From NCBI RefSeq assembly GCF_038051925.1, contig NZ_CP150634.1, forward strand, positions 1,364,001 to 1,428,000: DNA of 64,000 bases, given 5' to 3'. A program made the position numbers and the translations under genes. Source of the stretch: Methylotuvimicrobium sp. KM2. Lineage in GTDB: Bacteria; Pseudomonadota; Gammaproteobacteria; Methylococcales; Methylomonadaceae. The notes beneath the pieces are model-generated. The model saw only the letters and a list, made by a program, of their open reading frames with translations. It searched no databases and had not been told where the DNA came from. Below, piece after piece: positions 28,341-35,811 of the stretch (its first letter is position 1; each line of letters opens with the position of its first letter).

Positions 28341-28517
28341 TCATATCCCCAATTGCCCCTTGATAAGCCGACAAAGACTCTCTTTTATTTCGGAATGTCT
28401 TGGAACTGGAGTTTGTTTACCATTTGCAGGATTTGCATAAATATCGTGCTTATTACCATGACGTTTAAGGTAGCAGCCTGCTTCAACCAACTCTCTAATA
28501 AAGTTTCCTCGTTTCAC
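28341..28517 (-). CDS. hicA: HicA-family mRNA interferase toxin (GTG start)
   Basis: 58-residue toxin; a short gene with a non-ATG start. The product begins (M)KRGNFIRELVEAGCYLKRH and continues GNKHDIYANPANGKQTPVPR, HSEIKESLCRLIKGQLGI. This is the double-stranded RNA-binding-like HicA fold with the conserved glycine and the catalytic histidine of the G-x-K-H segment. The GTG overlaps the hicB stop in a GTGA junction, so translation is coupled. Order antitoxin-toxin. An attC-like site follows directly, so hicBA looks like one gene cassette. Confidence 0.88.
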   Translation of the reverse strand: MKRGNFIRELVEAGCYLKRHGNKHDIYANPANGKQTPVPRHSEIKESLCRLIKGQLGI

Positions 28518-28729
28518 GCTACTTCGACTAAGACTTCTTTTATTTGTGATGCTGGGTGGTTGGTTTGCACCTCCCCTTCCATTAACAGTTTATAAGCATC
28601 TTCAATGTTTTCTTCCAACTCCTCTAGTGTCTCACCTTGGCTAAAAACCCCAGGAATTTCCTTGAGTTTGCCAATATACCATCCATCATCTAACCAATAT
28701 TCGAGAGTAAATGCACGTTTCATATTCAT
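28514..28729 (-). CDS. hicB: HicB-family antitoxin
   Basis: 71 residues with the partial RNase-H-like HicB fold: FTLEYWLDDGWYIGKLKEIP, GVFSQGETLEELEENIEDAY. There is no C-terminal DNA-binding extension, so autoregulation by this protein alone is uncertain. Neutralises HicA from the overlapping downstream gene. The start may be the first or third codon (two ATGs 6 bp apart). Confidence 0.87.
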   Translation of the reverse strand: MNMKRAFTLEYWLDDGWYIGKLKEIPGVFSQGETLEELEENIEDAYKLLMEGEVQTNHPASQIKEVLVEVA

Positions 28730-28759
28730 ATCCCACTACAAATTGACCTAAATTCTGTT

Positions 28760-28812
28760 GTTCAACACAAAGTTCTTAATAGCTCGCCCTCCGGTTAAGC
28801 ACTGGGTTAAGC
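28760..28812 (-). repeat. Possible attC-like site after the peroxiredoxin remnant
   Basis: Minus-strand GCTTAAC (fits RYYYAAC) overlaps the final TAA of the peroxiredoxin remnant. After a CTTAA/TTAAG pairing the site ends in GTTGAAC (fits GTTRRRY). Weaker than the two sites after the hicA genes. Confidence 0.4.
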
Positions 28813-29388
28813 TTGATTCTCGGAGAGCCAAGCCATCACCTCAATAACATTTTTATCTGGTGGAAAGACAGGATAAAAACATTTTTTAATCATTCCACTT
28901 TGTGTAATGAGCGTCAATCTTTTGAGCAATTTTAACCCTTCGACTTCAAGCATAGGCAATTTTAAACTTTAGGAAAAATTATGATTAACATCGCTCAAAA
29001 GCGGATAAGGCAACCCTAAGCGACTAGCAGCTTCTTTTTGTGTCTCTGATGTTTGAGTACTTATGCCGTAAATGCCTACCCCATTACGGTTGAATTCGGT
29101 ATAGTTTTCACGATATGAACATACCTGTGGCGTACACCCAGCGGCACCGGGAATTTGAACCCAGCCTTCTGGAATGGCAAATCCTGGGTGACCTGTCATT
29201 GGATAGCAGAAAATCACATTCCAGCCAGACAAGCGGGATAGATTGATTTCTTGGTCATTGGTGGACCATAGAGAAACATCCGGCAACAGCATGTTTTCCA
29301 GATGTTCACATGCCCTATCATTCAAAGGAATTGGCAAGTCCTCTGGAATAGATTGAAGTACATCGGGTGGAAGTTGAAAATTTGGCAA
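28807..29388 (-). pseudogene. Broken peroxiredoxin (AhpC/TSA, thioredoxin-like) gene
   Basis: Starts at TTG (29386-29388) and reads 139 residues with a thioredoxin-fold peroxidase pattern: GWNVIFCYPMTGHPG, PGAAGCTPQVCSYRENYTEF, GISTQTSETQKEAASRLGLP, LLSDVNHNFS. It then hits TAA. The same frame continues with family-like sequence (SLKLPMLEVEGLKLLKRLTL), and after a one-base shift in an A/T run the C-terminus FYPVFPPDKNVIEVMAWLSE appears and stops at 28807. So one nonsense and one frameshift mutation inactivate it, unless these are sequencing errors. The truncated 139-residue form would lack the last ~50 residues of the fold. Confidence 0.8.
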
Positions 29389-29620
29389 AGTAATTTTCCA
29401 ATAAGCCTAACTACAATTAGACATCCTAAATGACGCAAAATATTGAGTCATAAAGCTGCCTAATTCATTTGAGAAAATTAAACTAATGTAGTTTACAGCA
29501 AGTTGTAAAAAACAACTTTTCCTATTAAAAATGCGAAATACGTCAGTGCCGACTTCGGAGAATTCAACGATATTATTGGATCAAGTATGGGCTAAGATTC
29601 GTTTGAGGCACTGTAGTCGC

Positions 29621-29703
29621 GTAGGTCGGGTTAGCGTAAGCGTAACCCGACAGAGGGGCCCCCAACATCATGTCGGGTTACGGCTAACGCCCAACCCGAC
29701 CTA
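29621..29703. repeat. GTAGGTCGGGTTAGCG-type palindrome
   Basis: Large dyad GTAGGTCGGGTTAGCGTAAG ... GTTACGGCTAACGCCCAACC next to the attC-like site at 29707. A REP-like unit common in proteobacteria. The open frame across it is not a gene. Confidence 0.7.
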
Positions 29704-29706
29704 CTC

Positions 29707-29766
29707 GGCTAAGGCAAAGCTCAGTAGCGGAGCGTTAGAGGAGTCCACTGGAATGCCAGGTTAGGC
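29707..29766 (-). repeat. attC-like recombination site after hicA2
   Basis: Minus strand: GCCTAAC, CAGTGGAC pairing with GCTACTG (including a changed but still paired position relative to the site at 28271), GAGCTTTGC, then CTTAGCC as a degenerate R' box. About 45 of 50 central bases match the first site. It lies 16 bp after the hicA2 stop. Confidence 0.65.
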
Positions 29767-29782
29767 AATACGAAGGATACCC

Positions 29783-29995
29783 TTATAAATCATTTGGACT
29801 CAACCCAGTATGCTTGGAGATACGAGCAAGCATACGTGATCCAATTTCTTCGCCATCGTGGAAGGCAAAAACAAAATCAGGCCAGCCATTCCGCGAAAGT
29901 GTCCGATGCGACCCAGATTGACGCTTAACTTTCCAACCGATAGCTAATAATGCCGCAAGAACACGCTTAGCTTTAGCTGAAGGCCAATGGCTCAC
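29783..29995 (-). CDS. hicA: HicA-family toxin, second locus
   Basis: 70 residues. Conserved HicA core VLAALLAIGWKVKRQSGSHR with the G-S-H catalytic segment, then FAFHDGEEIGSRMLARISKH. The ATG overlaps the hicB2 stop (ATGA). Only distantly related to hicA1, so this is an independent cassette, not a duplication. Confidence 0.85.
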   Translation of the reverse strand: MSHWPSAKAKRVLAALLAIGWKVKRQSGSHRTLSRNGWPDFVFAFHDGEEIGSRMLARISKHTGLSPNDL

Positions 29996-30198
29996 GCTAT
30001 AATAAAGTCAATGTTGATTGGCATCGGAAGGCTTTCTTTAGTTTCAATTCGTTCGGCAAGTGCACGAAGCGCTAGTACTTCAGCCTTAGCCATCGCTTCG
30101 TTAGCGGTAGCGCCATAAGTAAGTACGCCGGGAATTTCAGGAATCTCCGCTAACCAACGACCATCATCTTCTTGTTCGTATTCAATATGAAAATTCAT
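29992..30198 (-). CDS. hicB: HicB-family antitoxin, second locus
   Basis: 68 residues (MNFHIEYEQEDDGRWLAEIP, GVLTYGATANEAMAKAEVLA), HicB fold without an extra DNA-binding domain. The ATG at 30198 has GGAG with 6-base spacing; the more distal in-frame ATG at 30228 lacks this. About 50 bp upstream is ATTGTAGTTAG, a sequence also found just before the peroxiredoxin remnant (about 29405), perhaps a cassette boundary. Confidence 0.85.
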   Translation of the reverse strand: MNFHIEYEQEDDGRWLAEIPEIPGVLTYGATANEAMAKAEVLALRALAERIETKESLPMPINIDFIIA

Positions 30199-30466
30199 AT
30201 CATCTCCAAAGTGGGGCAATATTCGCATTTTACGCTTGCCATTGAAAAAGAGCTAACTACAATCACCACTCGTACCGTTTTTGAAAAGTTTTGTCGGGCA
30301 TAAAAATATAGTTCAATGCTTCATTAGGAAACTTGCTAAATCAACTGGCGTTGGCCACTTAAATGGACAAAGTCGAGTCCTTATTTTCGGCTTTCCTACT
30401 TAATTTGTATCTGACCCCGATTATTCAGGTCAAAAGGGCTCTGGCCCATACGCATCAGTGCGTGTC

Positions 30467-30862
30467 TCAAAAGTCCCACGGACAAGACTCGGGGAAGCAA
30501 TCGAGTCCTGTTTCCTTTACCGCAAGACCGGCGGCATCGGACCACACCCATTCCCACCAATCGGGTTGAGTCAGATCGGTTTCAAGACTGGGGGTTTCTT
30601 TCAAGCAGCTTGCAATCCCTCGCCGTTGCGCCTTGATTGTTCGTTGCCGGCTTTTGCTTCGAAAGCCTTCCTGATATTGCCATTTCAGAAGATGGGCCAG
30701 CAAAACAGCCATTCTGCTTCTCAGTTCTCTTCGTTCGCTTTTGCCCACGTCCTCAATCTCATCCGCAATAGGTTCAAGGTCGAGCATGTTGAATTGGCCC
30801 GCACGGAGAAGCGCGGCCTGCTCGTTCGCCCATGCAACAATGTCAGATTCGTATCTATGCAT
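30467..30862 (-). CDS. DUF29 family protein
   Basis: 131 residues of the DUF29 type: MHRYESDIVAWANEQAALLR, FNMLDLEPIADEIEDVGKSE, LAHLLKWQYQEGFRSKSRQR. These proteins are common in accessory regions and have no assigned function. The start at 30862 (TGAGGG upstream) is preferred to the distal ATG at 30940, because family members begin at this tyrosine-rich segment. It is the first gene of the cassette-like region, directly after the cobT hairpin. Confidence 0.82.
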   Translation of the reverse strand: MHRYESDIVAWANEQAALLRAGQFNMLDLEPIADEIEDVGKSERRELRSRMAVLLAHLLKWQYQEGFRSKSRQRTIKAQRRGIASCLKETPSLETDLTQPDWWEWVWSDAAGLAVKETGLDCFPESCPWDF

Positions 30863-30907
30863 CGAAAAGCCCTCAAAATGTCTCAATAGGATTTTAAATC
30901 GTGCCGA

Positions 30908-30957
30908 CGTTTGTTTTTGATGAAAAGAGTAACACCGCATCTCATCAAAAACAAACG
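30908..30957. terminator. Hairpin after cobT (possible terminator)
   Basis: Perfect 16-bp arms CGTTTGTTTTTGATGA and TCATCAAAAACAAACG around an 18-base loop, 10 bp after the cobT stop and 45 bp before the DUF29 start. T-rich within the stem, no distinct T tail. Likely marks the end of the cobD-cobT transcript. Confidence 0.5.
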
Positions 30958-30967
30958 CCCAGCAATT

Positions 30968-32005
30968 TCAAACCGCATCCACGCCCGCTTCGGCAAAGCT
31001 TGCCATTTCGTTCAGCATCGCAACCGCCGATTGTATCAACGGATAGGCCAACGCCGCGCCGGAGCCTTCGCCTAGGCGTAATTCAAGATCGAGCAAGGCT
31101 TGCGCGCCGAAGTGATCGAGCAGCGCTTGATGGCCTTGTTCGTCCGAGACATGGCTAAACACGCAATAATCCAAGATCTCGGGATGGCATTTCGCCGCAA
31201 CCAACAATGCACAGCCGGCGATAAAGCCGTCGACGACGATCAACATACCCCGTTCGGCGGCTTTCAGATAAGCGCCGGTCATCATCGCGATTTCAAAACC
31301 GCCGAAGACGGCTAATACCTGTAACGGGTCATGTATGTTTGGATGTTGTGCCAACGCTTGATTCAATACCGACAATTTATGGCCGAGTTGCGCATCAGTC
31401 AATCCCGTCCCGCGTCCGACGCATTGCGCCAGCGGCAAGCCGGTCAAGCCATGCATCAACAGCGAGGCGGACGAGGTATTGCCGATGCCCATTTCGCCGA
31501 AGCCGATACAATTGCAACCGGCCCGATGACGTTCCAGCACGATATCGGCGCCGGCCTGTATGGCTTGGGCGCATTCGCTTTCGGTCATTGCCGGCACATG
31601 CAAAAAATTACGCGTGCCTTTGCCGATTTTGGCATCGATGAGTTTAGGGTGTCGGCTTAGCTCCGCATTGACGCCGGCATCGACGATCCACAGGTCGAGG
31701 CCGTTTTGCTTGGCGAAAACGCTGATAGCGGCCCCGCCAGCCAAAAAATTAGCGACCATTTGCGCCGTGACGCTTTGCGGATAGGCGCTGACTCCGGACG
31801 CGGCGATGCCGTGATCGCCGGCAAAAATCACGATAGCCGGGTTAATCAGCGTCGGCGATATCGTGTTCTGTATTAGACCGATGCGTAGCGCCAGTGCTTC
31901 CAATCGGCCCAGCGAACCCAAGGGTTTGGTCTTTTGGTCGATCTTGGCTTGCAGCGCGTCGGTGAGCTCGGAGTCTACCGGCTTGATCAAAAAGTCAGTT
32001 TGCAT
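30968..32005 (-). CDS. cobT: Nicotinate-nucleotide--dimethylbenzimidazole phosphoribosyltransferase
   Basis: 345 residues. Forms alpha-ribazole-5'-phosphate from 5,6-dimethylbenzimidazole and nicotinate mononucleotide. KTKPLGSLGRLEALA, FAGDHGIAASGVSAYPQSVT and the general-base Glu313 in RLGEGSGAALAYPLI (equivalent to Glu317 of the Salmonella enzyme) are all present. Overlaps bluB by 19 bp. It is the last gene of the cobD-cbiB-thrB-like-bluB-cobT run, and takes the base made by the adjacent bluB product. Confidence 0.95.
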   Translation of the reverse strand: MQTDFLIKPVDSELTDALQAKIDQKTKPLGSLGRLEALALRIGLIQNTISPTLINPAIVIFAGDHGIAASGVSAYPQSVTAQMVANFLAGGAAISVFAKQNGLDLWIVDAGVNAELSRHPKLIDAKIGKGTRNFLHVPAMTESECAQAIQAGADIVLERHRAGCNCIGFGEMGIGNTSSASLLMHGLTGLPLAQCVGRGTGLTDAQLGHKLSVLNQALAQHPNIHDPLQVLAVFGGFEIAMMTGAYLKAAERGMLIVVDGFIAGCALLVAAKCHPEILDYCVFSHVSDEQGHQALLDHFGAQALLDLELRLGEGSGAALAYPLIQSAVAMLNEMASFAEAGVDAV

Positions 32006-32649
32006 GGCTTGTTCCAGGCGTTTTCAAATAAACAATCGTTCAATTCCATGCGCGACGCCCATTGTTCTTGTGCCAATAGCGGTTCGTCATAAAAGCGCTC
32101 GACATGGCCCAGGCATAATATCGCGAACGGTTGGCTGTCGCCGGGCATCGCCAATAATCGTTTCAGCGCCTCCGGCTCGAACATCGATACCCAGCCCAAG
32201 CCCAGTCCTTCGGCCCGGGCGGCCAGCCACATATTCTGGATTGCGCAAGATAACGAGGCCAAATCCATTTCCGGCAGGGTGCGCCGGCCGAAGATATGTT
32301 CTTCGCGGCGGTCGCTCAACGAGGCGATGAGGATTTCGGCGCATTCCAAGATGCCTTCGACCTTGATGCGCATGAATTCGTCTTCGCGTTCCTGTAAGGC
32401 GCGGGCGGTTTGCAGGCGCTCCTGCTCGACCAGATCGTGTATGGCTTCGCGTAAATCCGGGCGGGTGATGCGTATGAAACGCCACGGCTGCATGAAGCCG
32501 ACGCTTGGGGCATGATGCGCCGCCGCGATGATGCGCGCCAGCCTATCGGGCTCGACCGGGTCGGGCAAAAAATGGCGCATATCGCGGCGCTCGTAAATGG
32601 CGCGGTAAATGGCGGCGCGTTCGGCGTCGGAATAGCGATGATCAGGCAT
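31987..32649 (-). CDS. bluB: 5,6-Dimethylbenzimidazole synthase
   Basis: 220-residue flavin-destructase of the nitroreductase fold that makes the lower ligand DMB from FMNH2 and oxygen. YERRDMRHFLPDPV, AAHHAPSVGFMQPWRFIRI and GLGLGWVSMFEPEALKRLL are BluB hallmarks, distinguishing it from ordinary nitroreductases. Requires O2, consistent with an aerobe. Overlaps thrB-like (8 bp) and cobT (19 bp). Confidence 0.94.
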   Translation of the reverse strand: MPDHRYSDAERAAIYRAIYERRDMRHFLPDPVEPDRLARIIAAAHHAPSVGFMQPWRFIRITRPDLREAIHDLVEQERLQTARALQEREDEFMRIKVEGILECAEILIASLSDRREEHIFGRRTLPEMDLASLSCAIQNMWLAARAEGLGLGWVSMFEPEALKRLLAMPGDSQPFAILCLGHVERFYDEPLLAQEQWASRMELNDCLFENAWNKPCKLTF

Positions 32650-33571
32650 GGGCGGCGTTTCGGTGTTGTACGAGCAGGTCTTTAAAAACGAACGGGTCTT
32701 TGGGTTGGCTCAGGGCAGCCGCTCGATTGCTGTGATGGTGTACGAGGCGCGACAGCCAAAAACGCAACGCGGCGGCTCTGAGCATGCGGTTGCAATGCTG
32801 ATGTTCGGTTGCCGATAACGGCCTTAGGGTTTCATAGCCCGAAAGCAGAGAGGCTAATTTTTGCGTATTGAAAATACCGTCGTCGCAGCACCAGTCGTTC
32901 GCGCAGACGGCGATGTCGCGCAGCCAGTGGTCGCGGCAGGCACTGTAGAAATCGAGTATGCCGCTGATTTGTCCGTCGGCGAATAAGGCATTATCCCGGA
33001 ATAAGTCGCCGTGAATCACGCCGCCGGGCAGCGTTTGTTGTTCGTGCTCGGCCTGAAATTGCAGTTCGCCCAGAATCAATTCGCGGTCGTCGGCGGATAG
33101 TTGACTCTCGACTTGCTCGAACAAGGCTTTGATCGACAAAACGTCATGATGGCTTGTGATCGGAAAGGAATAATCCCGCGTGTCGAGATGCAGCCTAGCC
33201 AGTTCTGAGCCGATTTGCCGGCATTGATCGGGTGTGGGCGAAACGATGGATCGGCCGGCCAAGCGTTTACAGACCAGTGCCGGCTTGCCGTTGAGGCTGC
33301 GCAATAGCCGATTTTGTCGGTCGGTCTGCGGATTCGGATACAGCGGGTTGCTGGTGCCTAAGTGATTCATCAGTTCGATCACCGGGGTTAGTTCCTCGTC
33401 ATTCTGAGCTTCGAACAAGGTCAAGACATAGTCGCCTTGCGTGGTCGCGACCGCATAATGGCTGTTTGCGATGCCGTCGGGAATACCGGCATAATCGACT
33501 ACATAGCCGAGATCGTAAGCGCCGAAAAAGGCGTCCAGTTGTGCGGCTGTGACTGAGGTATAAACGGACAT
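32642..33571 (-). CDS. thrB: Homoserine kinase type II (ThrB-like, APH fold) in the cob operon
   Basis: 309 residues of the ThrB/aminoglycoside-phosphotransferase fold: MSVYTSVTAAQLDAFFGAYD, YVLTLFEAQNDEEL, catalytic loop GVIHGDLFRDNALF, and metal loop ILDFYSACRDHWLRDIAVCA. By sequence it is a homoserine kinase (threonine pathway). Its position, 6 bp after cbiB and overlapping bluB, raises the possibility that it phosphorylates L-threonine for CobD, a step done by PduX or BluE elsewhere. No hom or thrC lies beside it. Which substrate is used cannot be read from sequence. Confidence 0.82.
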   Translation of the reverse strand: MSVYTSVTAAQLDAFFGAYDLGYVVDYAGIPDGIANSHYAVATTQGDYVLTLFEAQNDEELTPVIELMNHLGTSNPLYPNPQTDRQNRLLRSLNGKPALVCKRLAGRSIVSPTPDQCRQIGSELARLHLDTRDYSFPITSHHDVLSIKALFEQVESQLSADDRELILGELQFQAEHEQQTLPGGVIHGDLFRDNALFADGQISGILDFYSACRDHWLRDIAVCANDWCCDDGIFNTQKLASLLSGYETLRPLSATEHQHCNRMLRAAALRFWLSRLVHHHSNRAAALSQPKDPFVFKDLLVQHRNAAHA

Positions 33572-33577
33572 GCTTGA

Positions 33578-34471
33578 TCAAGACAGCAAGAAACCAACGG
33601 CCAATAGGCCGAGGATCGTGAAATCGATGGGTGTTTTCATGGACAAGGCTTTCGATAGCATGGTTTTAGTGACCGGCACGATGGCATCGCCCAGCGCCGG
33701 TTTGGTTTTTAGCCTGCCATGGTACATCGCATCGCCGCCCAATGCCACGCCCAAGGCACCCGCCATCGCGGCAATCGGCCGGCCGGCATTGGGGCTTTCC
33801 AGTTTATCGGCGTCCCGCCATAAGCATTGTAAAGCCCGTTTTTTATCGGCCGACACTAAAATAATCAATAAGGCTGTCAAACGGGCCGGAATAAAGTTGG
33901 CGAGATCGTCGAGTTTGGCGGCGATTCGGCCGAAATGAAGATAGCGGTCGGTTTTATAGGCGATCATCGAATCTAAAGTATTGACGGCTTTGTAAACGGC
34001 CAAGCCCGGTAGGCCGAATAAGACCAGATAAAACAGCGGTGCGATGACGCCGTCGCTGAGGTTTTCGGCCCAAGTTTCAATCGCCGCCTTATAGACCTCG
34101 CTATCGCTCATCGCTTCGGTATCGCGGCTCACCAGGTAACGTAGGGATTGGCGTGGCTGCTGTACGGTCAACAGTTCCGATACGCTTCCATGCAGCATGT
34201 GCATCGCAAGCCCCATCGATGCTATGACAGCTAAAACGGGTAGGGCGAGCCAATACGGTAATAGTTGGCAGGCGTAAACGATCGAGAGGCTTACGATCAG
34301 AGTCAAGGTCAATAGACTGGCAACCAATATCGCGCCCGATCGAATATTGTCGCGGTAATAACGCCGTTCGTACCCTTCGATAAAGCGGCCCATCAGCACG
34401 ACCGGGTGGGTCGTGCGGAATTCGCCGAAGCGCAGGTCGATCAAATAGGCCAGCGCCGCCAATTCAAACAT
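33578..34471 (-). CDS. cbiB: Adenosylcobinamide-phosphate synthase
   Basis: 297-residue membrane protein coupling aminopropanol (phosphate) to adenosylcobyric acid. Several hydrophobic segments plus the conserved HPVVLMGRFIEGYERRYYRD, SDSEVYKAAIETWAENLSDG and ESPNAGRPIAAMAGALGVAL. The ATG at 34471 overlaps the cobD stop by 8 bp. The longer frame reaching 34531 reads cobD's end out of frame and is rejected. Confidence 0.93.
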   Translation of the reverse strand: MFELAALAYLIDLRFGEFRTTHPVVLMGRFIEGYERRYYRDNIRSGAILVASLLTLTLIVSLSIVYACQLLPYWLALPVLAVIASMGLAMHMLHGSVSELLTVQQPRQSLRYLVSRDTEAMSDSEVYKAAIETWAENLSDGVIAPLFYLVLFGLPGLAVYKAVNTLDSMIAYKTDRYLHFGRIAAKLDDLANFIPARLTALLIILVSADKKRALQCLWRDADKLESPNAGRPIAAMAGALGVALGGDAMYHGRLKTKPALGDAIVPVTKTMLSKALSMKTPIDFTILGLLAVGFLLS

Positions 34472-35483
34472 GTTGCAAACACTCGGCGAGCCGGGCAATC
34501 GATTCGGTATCCTTGACCGCGAAGCGCGCATGGCGTTTATCCAGGCCTTCGAAATTGTCGCAGACGCGAATCAAGATTCGCGCCTTTTCCAAATGGCGCT
34601 GCAAGGCTTGGCCGTCGATTTTCGCCAAACGGGCGAGGATAAAATTGGCTTGACTCGGATACACCCGGTCGAATAGTTCGGAATCCTCCAGCACTTGCCT
34701 CAAGGATTCGCGAAGCTGTGTCGTTTGCCTGCGCGTGTTGTCGACGAAGGCGTCGTTGCGAAGTGCTTGTTGCATGTAGGCGATATCGAAGCTCGACAGT
34801 TTCCACGCCGGTTCGAGTTGTTGCAATTTTGTGATTGCCGTTCTCTCGGCGGCGACGAAACCGATACGGACGCCGGCGCTGCCGTAAAACTTACTCAAGG
34901 ACTTGATCAGGTAAAGGTTCGGGATTTGCCCGATTTTGTCGGCGATACTGGCCGTGGCGGCGGCAGGGCAGAAGTCCAAAAAAGACTCGTCGATCAGGAT
35001 CGTGCATCGAGCGGCCTGCCATTGGGCCAGTAGCTCGTGTAGGTCGTAAAGCGTGCCGTCGGGCGTGGCCGGGTTGACGAAAATGACGGTGCTGTACGGC
35101 GGGATTTCCGTCTGTTCAAAACGACCGAAACGGTCGATGGAATGAATGCGGCAATCTAATTGCCGCGCGATGCGCGCATATTCGACGTACATCGGTGTAT
35201 AAAGTACGACCTCTTCCGGATGGAGCTTGCGTAATAACGCAAAAATCGCCGCGCTCGCGCCGTTGAAGGGTTCCAGGTCGGCATCGTCCGGCAACGGATA
35301 GCGATGCAGCAGCACCGCTTTCAAGGCGCTGTAATCCGGATCGGCGTAAGGCGACGGGTCGAATTGCAAGGCGCGCCAGTCGATGGCCTGAACGGGATTG
35401 ATGTTGGCTGAAAAGTCCAAGACCTGATCCGGTCGGCAACCGATGCGCTCGGCAAAACCGTAAATATTACCGCCGTGTTTCAT
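34464..35483 (-). CDS. cobD: L-threonine-O-3-phosphate decarboxylase
   Basis: 339-residue PLP enzyme making (R)-1-aminopropan-2-ol phosphate. MKHGGNIYGFAERIG, DFSANINPVQAIDW, LIDESFLDFCP and the PLP lysine in LIKSLSKFYGSAGVRIGF identify it. First gene of the five-gene cob run; the start at 35483 fits the family. No cobalamin riboswitch was recognised in the ~330 bp upstream, which is mostly repeats. Confidence 0.93.
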   Translation of the reverse strand: MKHGGNIYGFAERIGCRPDQVLDFSANINPVQAIDWRALQFDPSPYADPDYSALKAVLLHRYPLPDDADLEPFNGASAAIFALLRKLHPEEVVLYTPMYVEYARIARQLDCRIHSIDRFGRFEQTEIPPYSTVIFVNPATPDGTLYDLHELLAQWQAARCTILIDESFLDFCPAAATASIADKIGQIPNLYLIKSLSKFYGSAGVRIGFVAAERTAITKLQQLEPAWKLSSFDIAYMQQALRNDAFVDNTRRQTTQLRESLRQVLEDSELFDRVYPSQANFILARLAKIDGQALQRHLEKARILIRVCDNFEGLDKRHARFAVKDTESIARLAECLQHV

Positions 35484-35811
35484 TCAGAAAAGCGTGTCGT
35501 GCGAAGTCAAAAACCGTCTATTTTAAACCAAACGGGGCGTCGGGGGTGAGAATATCGGCGCAGAGGAGTCAAGCCGCTTAATGCTCTCGGCCTTCCCTCA
35601 CCTAACGCTAGGTGAGGGACGACGAAGGCGTCGCTCCCACAAAGTGTCGGGTGCTCTGTGGGAGCGATCCCCAGATCGCGATTTCGAAGCCGGGTGCGTT
35701 AAGTAACAAAAAACGGTATCGAGGTCGCATTCGCTAAGACTCATCATTTTTTTACCGAAGTTTAGTGTAACGGACCCGATAAAATCGGGAGATAGTTTTT
35801 TAGACAGTTAC
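35484..35811. other. Gap with F- and C-type hairpins
   Basis: An F palindrome (CCCTCACCTAACGCTAGGTG, about 35593-35618) fused to a C-type Y-hairpin (about 35619-35690) and a G right arm (GGTATCGAGGTCGCATTCGC). No gene. The cobD promoter should be within about 35484-35570. Confidence 0.6.

Noticed and set aside
29531..29764. 77-codon frame in the cassette region
   Set aside because: Spans a REP palindrome and the attC-like site; no ribosome site.
24545..35483. Prophage or plasmid origin for the cassette-like region
   Set aside because: No phage, replication or transfer genes; the attC-like sites explain it better.
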